5,959 nt of DNA from Planctomycetaceae bacterium (GTDB lineage: Bacteria; Planctomycetota; Planctomycetia; Pirellulales; Thermoguttaceae). The position numbers and the translations under genes were made by a program. Below, one piece after another: positions 1 through 5,068 of this stretch; the first letter of the stretch is position 1, and every line of letters starts with the position of its first letter. The stretch is taken from assembly GCA_031259095.1 (NCBI GenBank), contig JAIRLW010000081.1, positions 1-5,959 of the forward strand. The letters are read 5' to 3'. The notes beneath the pieces are model-generated. The model saw only the letters and a list, made by a program, of their open reading frames with translations, did not search any database and was not told the origin of the DNA.

Positions 1-29
1 AAAAATTGATTACTTATTTGCTCTTTATG

Positions 30-74
30 TGAGGTCGTTCCTCATGGTATCAACGTGATATTGTTTTTCCAATA
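30..74. other. Cluster of short hairpins upstream of the small basic ORF
   Basis: Three short inverted repeats follow one another. TGAGG (30-34) pairs with CCTCA (40-44) over a 5-nt loop. TATCA (48-52) pairs with TGATA (56-60) over a 3-nt loop. TATTG (59-63) pairs with CAATA (70-74) over a 6-nt loop and shares two bases with the previous stem. In addition, CCTCATG (40-46) is an exact reverse complement of CATGAGG (92-98), which contains the GAGG ribosome binding site of the ORF at 105. The stems are seen directly. That they form, or control translation, is inference, and stems of 5 bp arise easily by chance in AT-rich DNA. Confidence 0.25.
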
Positions 75-104
75 CTAATCTCGTTTTAACGCATGAGGCG
101 ACCC

Positions 105-227
105 ATGAAAAATACAAAATGCCGACGTAAACGTCAAAATTCCCATCGTTCTGTTCACAAAAGACATAAAACAAAAAATATTCGAATCACCACTAATATG
201 GCTAGGACAATTAGCAGGATAAATTAG
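105..227 (+). CDS. Small, extremely basic hypothetical protein (40 aa)
   Basis: This is the only plus-strand reading frame I can support. It starts at ATG 105-107 after a GAGG at 95-98 with a 6-nt spacer, and ends at TAG 225-227. The 40 residues include 8 Arg, 6 Lys and 3 His and no Asp or Glu, with a CRRKR cluster near residues 6-10 and HKRHK near 18-22. Such a composition would suit a nucleic-acid-binding peptide or a ribosome-associated protein, but I recognise no family. It does not match ribosomal protein bL34, whose length and basic character are similar. It runs convergent to the membrane protein gene ending at 251. The good ribosome binding site argues for a gene; the short length and the lack of a recognised homolog argue for caution. 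Confidence 0.4.
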   Translation: MKNTKCRRKRQNSHRSVHKRHKTKNIRITTNMARTISRIN

Positions 228-250
228 GAAAGGGCAGTTCGTAATTTAAG

Positions 251-865
251 TTATTCAAATCTCGAACATAAGCAGTCAAAAGGTTCATCAACTGTTATAT
301 CTTTTCGGGATACTGCTGGAAATAAATCATGTTTCTGGTTCCATCTTGAAATAAGAGATGCACTATCATAAATTATCCATGATTTATTATCATTAAGATG
401 TGCTGTTTGGTAGGAAAATTGATCCAGTACTGTTGTAACAATTTGATAAAACACATTTTCTGGAATTGGTTGAATTCGCGGACATTCAAGTCCTGTAAGA
501 CCATTTTTACTATATTGCGTTATCCAGTACAATGAGACATTTGACTTAGATATTCTTAGTGCACCTATCCATTTTATATTTTTCCACGAGAAAAAATGTC
601 CTGCCATATCAATACCTTTATGTGAAAATATTAAAAAATACTTACGATCTTTACTGAAATAGGCAGGAATCATATCTTTAAATACCAAAAATATTAAAAA
701 TATGAGGAAAAAAGGAATAAATATAGGCATAATAATAGACATCATAGAAAATATTATTCGTAGAACTATATTTATATCCTCAGCCCAAATATTCTCTATT
801 ATTCTATATCCCTCATTTTTTAACACGGGACTAAGAAATAAGCACCAAAAAAGTGATATACACAT
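251..865 (-). CDS. Membrane protein with PH-like C-terminal domain (larger part of an interrupted gene)
   Basis: This frame of 204 residues opens with a hydrophobic stretch (about residues 2-15). A second, long hydrophobic segment follows (about 34-62, rich in Ile, Phe and Met), then a soluble tail that is probably cytoplasmic. The tail has alternating strands of the type YFLIFSHKGI, FSWKNIKWIG and VSLYWITQY, a pattern like the bacterial PH-like domains found after two membrane helices in YcxB-type proteins. That assignment is by pattern only. The ATG at 865 is unlikely to be the native start. The same frame continues upstream through GTT, GTA and a TGA at 872-874 into an open frame beginning at ATG 1009, and the first hydrophobic segment spans that TGA. 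Re-initiation at 865 is possible, since GGTGAG lies just before it and the upstream frame ends there. The gene is more AT-rich than the DUF1598 gene beside it. I do not know its role. Confidence 0.55.
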   Translation of the reverse strand: MCISLFWCLFLSPVLKNEGYRIIENIWAEDINIVLRIIFSMMSIIMPIFIPFFLIFLIFLVFKDMIPAYFSKDRKYFLIFSHKGIDMAGHFFSWKNIKWIGALRISKSNVSLYWITQYSKNGLTGLECPRIQPIPENVFYQIVTTVLDQFSYQTAHLNDNKSWIIYDSASLISRWNQKHDLFPAVSRKDITVDEPFDCLCSRFE

Positions 866-871
866 AACTAC

Positions 872-1009
872 TCACCCAGAAAGCCAAACAGAAACCCACC
901 AAAACCAAAATTTATTTATTGTTATAGGCGCTGCAAAAGACTTAGAATATTTGTCTTTCTTTTTGGGTTTTGAATATTTACCACTATTCTTATGTATTTT
1001 TTTGGACAT
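872..1009 (-). pseudogene. N-terminal fragment of the interrupted membrane protein
   Basis: This frame of 45 codons starts at ATG 1009, lies in the same frame as the ORF ending at 251, and stops at TGA 872-874. It encodes a Lys- and Ser-rich cytoplasmic head (about residues 1-25), then the aromatic stretch NKFWFWWVSVWLSG, which is the first half of a membrane helix. The other half (VVMCISLFWCLFL) follows directly after the stop. Reading through the TGA would give a protein of about 252 residues with a basic head, two membrane helices and a PH-like tail. A single TGG-to-TGA change would explain the break. There is no good ribosome binding site before ATG 1009, only an AT-rich run. The start lies 36 bp after the DUF1598 stop codon, so it may be read from that transcript. 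Programmed readthrough or a sequencing error are alternatives. Confidence 0.5.
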
Positions 1010-1045
1010 CAAAAAAATAAAAAATGAATTTTCCAATTGCAAGTT

Positions 1046-2470
1046 TTAGTCCCACCACCATTGACCCGGTTGGAGTTCCAGTTTGATTCCGTTCCGAACA
1101 TTGGTGATTTGTCCTTTTTCTTCAATTTTGGCATTATTGGAATGAAGTGCGACTTGCGGTTCGATTTCGACTCCGCCGCCGATTGGAGCCATAAACAAGC
1201 CTTTACGAACCACCGAACCAACAACCGGTTCAACACGCGATGGCGCACTAAATGTCTGAACCGCATATTTTTCTTCGTTGCCGAGAAATTCCATCGACCA
1301 ACCGGATTTTCCATAAAAATCTTCTTGCTGAATGTGAGCGGCACAAACGAGCATATCAATGAAATTACGAAGTTGAGCGAAAACCAACGATTTTTGCGCC
1401 AACTTTGCATATTCCGACGTAAATGATTTGGAGAAAATTTTACTGGCTTTATCGACTTTTCCTTTCTGCACGATTCGTTCGCCGGTTGCGGTAACAATTT
1501 CGTCTTCGGCGACAAGTTTAACGCCGGAACCAATCAATTCCATTCCATTTCGGTCTTCCGTTAAAAGAACCGACTGATAATCCGGTACGAAAAACCACCG
1601 GAAAAGAGCGTTTTGACCGGATGGTTCGGCGTTGGCAATGAACGTATCAATTCGCACTCCGCGCGGAACAGGTTCAACGCCGATTCCGATTTGTTTCATT
1701 CGATAATCCGCCGCAACCATCACAACGGCAGCATGTGTTGACGCCGGAATGCCGTCAATCCGAATCGTTTGCATTCCGAGATTTTCCCGCAATCCGCGAA
1801 CAAAAACTTCGCGCCGTCCTGGTCCGTCGTAACGACCAAATGATTGTTGAAACTGTTGTAAACGGGCATTGCCTTCTTCTGTCGGGTCGATGGAACAACC
1901 AACGACTTCGGTTGCTTCTTTGCCGGGAGCGTAAGCACGGAGAGCAACAACCAAATCTTGAAGTTCACAAACGGGGCGATTGCTGGTTGTGCCCATCATT
2001 ACGCCTTCATAACCGGGGCACCAACCTTCCGCAGGTCCGGCAATCACAATATCTTTTGATTCGGGAAAATAGAACACATAACGAATCCGTTGAAGACCGG
2101 CAAGATATTTCATCTCTTCCGTCACTGCGCCGTTTCCGTCGATGATCTTTTTTTCGAGCCGGTTCAACGAAACATACCGGATCAAACTTTTTTCCTGAAC
2201 ATTTTTCGGCAACAGAGAATACAACGCTCTTGCCGACATCAAGTATTGTTCGTTGACGCGACCATAATCAAGAGAATGATCACGCCGAAGAACTCCGGTT
2301 GGATCAATCCGAACACCGGAATTAGTGGACGAATTGGAATCGTCGTCATTATTGTTACTGCTACTGCTGCTGGTCTGCGCCAGTAACATGAACATTCCCG
2401 TTAAGGCTGCCGTAAAAGCCCAAACGAGGAGAAGTGTCGATAGTATCGTTGCAAATTTTCTAAAATTCAT
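1046..2470 (-). CDS. DUF1598 domain-containing membrane-anchored protein (planctomycete family)
   Basis: This 474-residue protein has unknown function. I place it in the DUF1598 family, typical of Planctomycetes, from the flow of the sequence: RYVSLNRLE (98-106), EEMKYLAGLQRIRYVF (118-133), DIVIAGPAEGW (140-150), CSIDPTEEGNARLQQF (192-207), the core IDGIPASTHAAVVMVAADYRM (238-258), then FAQLRNFIDM (364-373) and a late GGGVEIEP (431-438). Residues 7-32 form a signal peptide or membrane anchor. A low-complexity Ser/Asn/Asp linker follows (34-52), so the body probably lies outside the cytoplasmic membrane. I chose ATG 2470 because GGAG lies 8 nt upstream at 2479-2482 and the hydrophobic segment begins a few residues later. 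A TTG at 2536 in the same frame would add 22 residues ahead of the signal and is less likely. The protein ends in WWWD. The partner and substrate are unknown. Confidence 0.82.
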   Translation of the reverse strand: MNFRKFATILSTLLLVWAFTAALTGMFMLLAQTSSSSSNNNDDDSNSSTNSGVRIDPTGVLRRDHSLDYGRVNEQYLMSARALYSLLPKNVQEKSLIRYVSLNRLEKKIIDGNGAVTEEMKYLAGLQRIRYVFYFPESKDIVIAGPAEGWCPGYEGVMMGTTSNRPVCELQDLVVALRAYAPGKEATEVVGCSIDPTEEGNARLQQFQQSFGRYDGPGRREVFVRGLRENLGMQTIRIDGIPASTHAAVVMVAADYRMKQIGIGVEPVPRGVRIDTFIANAEPSGQNALFRWFFVPDYQSVLLTEDRNGMELIGSGVKLVAEDEIVTATGERIVQKGKVDKASKIFSKSFTSEYAKLAQKSLVFAQLRNFIDMLVCAAHIQQEDFYGKSGWSMEFLGNEEKYAVQTFSAPSRVEPVVGSVVRKGLFMAPIGGGVEIEPQVALHSNNAKIEEKGQITNVRNGIKLELQPGQWWWD

Positions 2471-2478
2471 TTTAACAT

Positions 2479-2482
2479 CTCC
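2479..2482 (-). promoter_or_regulatory. Ribosome binding site deciding the DUF1598 start
   Basis: The minus strand reads GGAG followed by an 8-nt spacer and ATG 2468-2470. The farther TTG at 2536 has no comparable site. This sets the start so that the hydrophobic signal segment lies at the N-terminus. Confidence 0.7.
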
Positions 2483-2680
2483 ATTTTTTACTGAAATTGT
2501 CGGCTCCTTAACGTGAACGGAAACCTGTAACATCAAAATATCTTCGTTTCATTAGGAAAATATATCCTACAGAAACGATCGTATGGTATATTGTACTATT
2601 TTAAATTTCTTTCTCATCGGAAAGATCATTTAAAATTCTCTTTATAGTTAAAAATTTTTTTAGCGTTCATTGGCTGGTTG

Positions 2681-2758
2681 TTAATTTAGGTAGGCGATCC
2701 TTTTTCCTGCGATGGATGCAATTAAGGCACAAGCATCCATAACATATAAATCATTCAT
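2681..2758 (-). pseudogene. Truncated PIN-domain (VapC-like) toxin remnant
   Basis: The frame starts at ATG 2758 inside the ATGA that also ends the antitoxin frame, and stops at TAA 2681-2683 after only 25 residues. Its N-terminus, LYVMDACALIA, is the hallmark first strand of PIN-domain ribonucleases: a hydrophobic strand running into the first catalytic Asp (D8), followed by a short helix. Intact PIN toxins run to about 130 residues, so roughly four fifths is missing, including the other acidic residues. After ALIA the frame continues SIAGKRIA and then YLN; ALIAYLN is the usual form, so the middle looks like an 8-codon insertion. I found no convincing PIN continuation between 2680 and 2471 on this strand. 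It cannot be an active nuclease as it stands. The identification rests on a short but very characteristic motif and on its position after an antitoxin-like frame. Confidence 0.65.
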
Positions 2759-2987
2759 TTCTCCAATTCCTTTTCATATTTTTTATTTTGTATAAATTTT
2801 TCGCCGGATAGTTTTCCATCTGAAAACATTCCTATAAATTTGTCGATATTTGTCCTTTCCATTTTTACAGGAATACAGGAATAAGCGTAATAATCCCGTT
2901 TTTCTCTTGAACTTTTACTTTGGAAGTGTTGATTCTTGAGAAAATTAGTTCCGGCAATGTTTGAATATCTAATACGGTATTCATCAT
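2755..2987 (-). pseudogene. Frameshifted small antitoxin of a type II toxin-antitoxin pair
   Basis: Two overlapping frames together make one recognisable protein. The first starts at ATG 2987 (or ATG 2984) and reads MNTVLDIQTLPELIF through GIITLIPV, then runs into a stop. The second, shifted frame carries IPVKMERTNIDKFIGMF and ends KKYEKELEK at TGA 2755-2757. Removing one copy of the 8-bp tandem repeat at 2867-2882 joins them into a 74-residue protein reading ITLIPVKMER across the junction. The shape is a short N-terminal segment with INTSKVKV and ITLIPV, then a charged helix ending in ELE. I recall it from small antitoxins that precede PIN toxins, though I cannot name the family exactly. The PIN remnant follows with an ATGA overlap, as in functional modules. 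A sequencing error is possible, but an exact 8-bp duplication is a normal slippage product. The two separate frames (62 and 95 residues) should not be annotated as individual genes. Confidence 0.65.
2867..2882. repeat. Perfect 8-bp tandem duplication (frameshift lesion)
   Basis: ACAGGAAT occurs twice without a gap (2867-2874 and 2875-2882, plus strand). It lies exactly where the antitoxin reading frame switches. Since 8 is not a multiple of 3, the second copy shifts the frame, and deleting one copy restores an open frame from 2987 to 2755. Confidence 0.9.
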
Positions 2988-3052
2988 AATAAAAATTTCT
3001 TTCGTCAAATAATACAGAGAAAAAAACGGTCTTAATAACCATTTTTTTGCCA

Positions 3053-3086
3053 AAAATCGGGAAATTTAATATATTTTCCCGATTTT
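3053..3086 (-). terminator. Intrinsic terminator after cheY
   Basis: On the minus strand AAAATCGGGAAA (3086-3075) pairs perfectly with TTTCCCGATTTT (3064-3053) across a 10-nt loop. The run of T extends one base further at 3052. The stem begins 15 nt after the CheY stop codon. The stem is AT-rich outside its GGG/CCC core. The symmetric A and T ends mean it could also stop transcription on the plus strand, though no plus-strand gene runs into it. Confidence 0.8.
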
Positions 3087-3101
3087 ACGGCAAAAGTAAA
3101 A

Positions 3102-3461
3102 TTAACAGCCGTGTTTTTCGAGTTTTTCTCTCAAAACGTCTTGTGTGAACGGTTTCACCAGATAGTCGGTAACACCGGCTTGAATTGCTTCCAATACGCG
3201 GCTTTTTTCCGCTTCGGTGGTTACCATAATTACCGGAATTTTTGTATCTTGCGCCCGAATTTCTTTAAGCACTTCCAGACCAGTCATGCCGGGCATATTC
3301 CAATCGGTCAAAACCATATCAAACTTGCCGGGCGCAAACATTGCAACCGCTTCCGAACCGTCTGCGGCTTCGGCAACATCTTTAACGCCAACCGCTTGCA
3401 ATGACCGCAGAATAATTTTCCGCATAGTACTGGAATCGTCGGCAACGAGAACACGTGTCAT
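3102..3461 (-). CDS. cheY: Single-domain response regulator, CheY-like
   Basis: This 119-residue stand-alone receiver domain is phosphorylated by a CheA-type kinase in the cytoplasm and, in classical chemotaxis, binds the flagellar switch. All key positions are present: acidic pair D8-D9, phosphoacceptor D53 in the CheY-typical string LTDWNMPG, switch Thr T81 in IMVTTEAEK, switch aromatic Y100, and conserved K103 in the VKPF motif. There is no output domain, and the length is near the family norm. The start is fixed by GAGG at 3468-3471, 6 nt before the ATG. A strong terminator follows the gene. Upstream is the PHA-type gene with a 74-bp gap, so it may have its own promoter or belong to the same unit. 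No kinase or other che gene is nearby except the receptor fragment at the window end. Roles other than motility are possible, because planctomycetes carry many single receivers. Confidence 0.95.
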   Translation of the reverse strand: MTRVLVADDSSTMRKIILRSLQAVGVKDVAEAADGSEAVAMFAPGKFDMVLTDWNMPGMTGLEVLKEIRAQDTKIPVIMVTTEAEKSRVLEAIQAGVTDYLVKPFTQDVLREKLEKHGC

Positions 3462-3467
3462 ATTTTA

Positions 3468-3471
3468 CCTC
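3468..3471 (-). promoter_or_regulatory. Ribosome binding site of cheY
   Basis: The minus strand reads GAGG, a 6-nt spacer and ATG 3459-3461. With its preceding bases it forms ATGAGG, the same core as at the small basic ORF (93-98). Confidence 0.75.
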
Positions 3472-3535
3472 ATAAGGAGATTTTAAGGGGTTAAAAAAAT
3501 CAATTATTGTATGCCGGTCATTTCTGTTGCCGGTT

Positions 3536-3841
3536 TTAACTTAATACTTGAACAAGTTCTTTCCTGATTTGGCTTTCGATGGTGTGTTTCGTCAAAATCG
3601 CGGCAACTGGCAAATCAACGGAGATCATTACCGAATCAACGAGCGACTGAATGGAACCGGTTAATGAAAAACCATAGACTTTGAAAGCGAATTCCATTGA
3701 ATGGGGATCGAGCCAAGTTTCGGTCAGATCAGTAACCGTATAAGTATGCTGCTGCTTAATTTCCGCATGTTTCTGTTTTAGTCGTTCTGTTGCTTTTTCC
3801 TGACCAAGTTGATGAGGAACGGTAATTTTCACTAAGGGCAT
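3536..3841 (-). CDS. Polyhydroxyalkanoic acid system-type small protein
   Basis: This 101-residue protein resembles the PHA granule regulator family (PHA_gran_rgn). It has a short N-terminal strand, then a helix rich in Lys, Gln and Glu (about 14-31), YTVTDLTETWLDPHSMEFAF (34-53), the turn VYGFSLTGSIQ (55-65), SVMISVDLPVAA (70-81), and a C-terminal amphipathic helix. The order of a Trp with an acidic neighbour, a FAF-like strand, a Gly-x-x-x-x-Gly turn and a DLP motif is what I recall for that family. The family's function is poorly defined, and a link to polyhydroxyalkanoate granules should not be assumed here, since no PHA synthase or phasin gene is in the window. The start ATG at 3841 has no clear ribosome binding site. 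It begins 31 bp after the isomerase stop codon, so translational coupling or a shared transcript is likely. Confidence 0.65.
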   Translation of the reverse strand: MPLVKITVPHQLGQEKATERLKQKHAEIKQQHTYTVTDLTETWLDPHSMEFAFKVYGFSLTGSIQSLVDSVMISVDLPVAAILTKHTIESQIRKELVQVLS

Positions 3842-3853
3842 AATTATTGGTTG

Positions 3854-3869
3854 GGCGTGATGAAACGCC
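3854..3869. other. Small intercistronic hairpin
   Basis: GGCGT (3854-3858) pairs with ACGCC (3865-3869) around a 6-nt loop inside the 31-bp gap between the isomerase stop codon and the PHA-type start. No T tract follows on the minus strand, so it is unlikely to be a terminator. It might protect or space the two coding regions in a shared transcript. The stem is short and could be chance. Confidence 0.25.
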
Positions 3870-3872
3870 GGA

Positions 3873-4724
3873 TTAAATGTTGAGGATTTTTGTTTTGAGT
3901 TGGGAAATCAATTGAACAGCCTGACCAATTTCCTCTTTTTGACGTTGTGGTTCTTCGGGAATTTCACGTTCAATCGTTAATGCGCCATGATAACCAATTT
4001 CGTGAAGTGTTTGCAGAAACAATTCGGCATTGACCTGACCGGTTCCGAATGGAACTTCGCGTCCCCAATCAACGCCGGGTTTACCGGTTGTCGCCAGCGC
4101 GTCTTTGCAATGCACACCGCGAACATAACGCCCAACCGTTTTCAACGCGCCGATTGGATTGCCAATTCCGTAAAGAATTAGATTTGCCGGATCGAAATTG
4201 ATAAACAGATTGTCGCGTTGCACGTCATTGATGAATGCGAGGAGTGAATCGACGGATTCCTGACCGGTTTCCAGATGAAGAGTTTGACCGTTTTTTAACA
4301 GATGATCGCAAAGGCGACGAATTGTTTCGACCACTTCTTTGTAGTCGGACGAATTTCGATCATGGGGAATAAAACCGATGTGGGAACCGATAGCGGTTAC
4401 ATCGAGTAGTTTTGCGAAATCGGAGATTTCAAATGCTTCCGTCAATCTTGCGGAACGAGTTGACGGCGGGACGAAACCGACTGTTTTAGCGGTTATTTCG
4501 ATAGTTTCGTAACTTTCGCCTTCAAAACCGAGAAAAACCGTTGTGATGGTAATTCCGTAATCGGAGAGTTGTTTTTTGAAGGCGGCGGCATTTTCCGGTG
4601 TACGTTTTTTTTTGTGGGGAGTGTGAAGTTGAATTGTTTTGATACCAAGATCACGAACAACTTCCAATTTAACGCCAAGACCAGCGTCAATACTCGCAAA
4701 AACTCCAATAAGCCAATGTTCCAT
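3873..4724 (-). CDS. Sugar phosphate isomerase/epimerase-like TIM barrel protein
   Basis: This 283-residue cytoplasmic protein belongs to the xylose isomerase-like / AP endonuclease 2 fold, which usually carries out metal-dependent isomerisation or epimerisation of sugars and related polyols. Likely active-site residues, in barrel order, are H34 in IQLHTP, H115 in IGSHIGF, E152 in LHLETGQE, D178 in INFDPAN, H205 and D208 in GVHCKDAL, and E252 in TIERE. E152, D178, H205 and E252 fit the usual metal-ligand set. The sequence RYVRGVHCKD is very typical of planctomycete members. I chose ATG 4724 because MEHWLIGVF starts the first barrel strand and because a good promoter lies at 4785-4813. A GTG at 4820 in the same frame would place the start upstream of that promoter and add 32 non-barrel residues. 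No substrate can be assigned. The PHA-type gene follows closely. Confidence 0.88.
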   Translation of the reverse strand: MEHWLIGVFASIDAGLGVKLEVVRDLGIKTIQLHTPHKKKRTPENAAAFKKQLSDYGITITTVFLGFEGESYETIEITAKTVGFVPPSTRSARLTEAFEISDFAKLLDVTAIGSHIGFIPHDRNSSDYKEVVETIRRLCDHLLKNGQTLHLETGQESVDSLLAFINDVQRDNLFINFDPANLILYGIGNPIGALKTVGRYVRGVHCKDALATTGKPGVDWGREVPFGTGQVNAELFLQTLHEIGYHGALTIEREIPEEPQRQKEEIGQAVQLISQLKTKILNI

Positions 4725-4784
4725 TGTTCTGTTTTTTGTGATAATTTTTTTGTGATTTTTGGTAAATTGAAATGAATCACAGTA

Positions 4785-4813
4785 ATTATACTTTATGAAA
4801 GGGTTGTTGACAA
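4785..4813 (-). promoter_or_regulatory. Sigma70-type promoter for the isomerase gene
   Basis: On the minus strand TTGTCA (4813-4808) is followed by a 17-nt spacer and a perfect TATAAT (4790-4785). Transcription would start near 4778, leaving a leader of about 54 nt before ATG 4724. The near-consensus boxes and ideal spacing make this the best promoter in the window. The spacing also argues against the in-frame GTG at 4820 as a start codon. Confidence 0.75.
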
Positions 4814-4942
4814 CTGCCACAGGGTGATTATTGCAAGATAAAGAATCATAACATTTTTACCTATCATGTAAAAGACCAATTTTCACAATTTGCGGTAGCG
4901 TACCAAAAAATAAACAGAAAGGAATCCAAAAGAAATCAAATT

Positions 4943-5042
4943 TGTCCCATCTAGTTCCCAATAGTCCCTATATGTCCCTAAAGTCCCATTTTCATTTTCA
5001 GGGACTTTAGGGACTATAAAGACAATTGGGACTGATGGGACA
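4943..5042. repeat. 100-nt imperfect palindrome made of 9-nt units
   Basis: The left arm (4943-4987) and right arm (5001-5042) are inverted copies that pair over 39 bp around a 13-nt loop (4988-5000). The innermost 14 bp, GTCCCTAAAGTCCC (4974-4987) against 5001-5014, are perfect. On the right arm GGGAC-type motifs begin at 5001, 5010, 5019 (degenerate AAGAC), 5028 and 5037, exactly 9 nt apart. The left arm has GTCCC-type motifs at 4944, 4954, 4964, 4974 and 4983, which also become 9 nt apart if three unpaired T (4952, 4955, 4973) are removed. It lies 26 bp after the receptor stop codon, in the 344-bp gap between 4725 and 5068. The flanks share AATTT (4939-4943, 5044-5048), possibly a duplicated target but low in complexity. 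It may act as a strong transcript end or be a small non-coding mobile repeat. Its family is unknown to me. Confidence 0.9.
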
Positions 5043-5068
5043 TAATTTTAGAGGTTTCTTCCCAATAT

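Noticed and set aside
872..874. TGA read as selenocysteine or as a recoded Trp
   Set aside because: I see no credible SECIS-like hairpin directly after it. The other genes use TGG for Trp, and the chemoreceptor gene ends in TGA, so a nonsense change or re-initiation is simpler.
2470..2490. Five-codon leader frame (ATG GAG ATG TTA AAA TGA) overlapping the DUF1598 start
   Set aside because: It is too short, and the GGAG it contains is simply the ribosome binding site of the main gene. No binding site of its own lies at a workable distance.
2471..2680. Remaining PIN toxin sequence between the stub and the DUF1598 gene
   Set aside because: I read all three minus-strand frames and found only short AT-rich peptides with no further acidic PIN motif. 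I see nothing definite in this stretch apart from the ribosome binding site at 2479-2482.
2865..3053. Separate 62-residue gene with TTG start (and the overlapping 95-residue frame at 2755-3042)
   Set aside because: The TTG start overlaps the cheY terminator and has no ribosome binding site. Both frames are better explained as the two halves of one antitoxin split by the 8-bp duplication.
3513..3534. GCCGGT direct repeat (3513-3518 and 3529-3534) upstream of cheY, a possible regulator site
   Set aside because: It is two 6-bp copies only, no recognised operator, and the second copy touches the end of the PHA-type gene. GCCGGT-like strings are common in the coding parts of this window.
4725..4820. 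N-terminal extension of the isomerase from GTG 4820
   Set aside because: The extension spans a near-consensus promoter (4785-4813), has no barrel-like sequence, and the fold's first strand begins at MEHWLIGVF.
4943..5042. CRISPR array, because of regularly spaced GTCCC motifs
   Set aside because: The period is 9 nt with no spacers of CRISPR length, the two halves are inverted rather than direct, and no cas genes are present.
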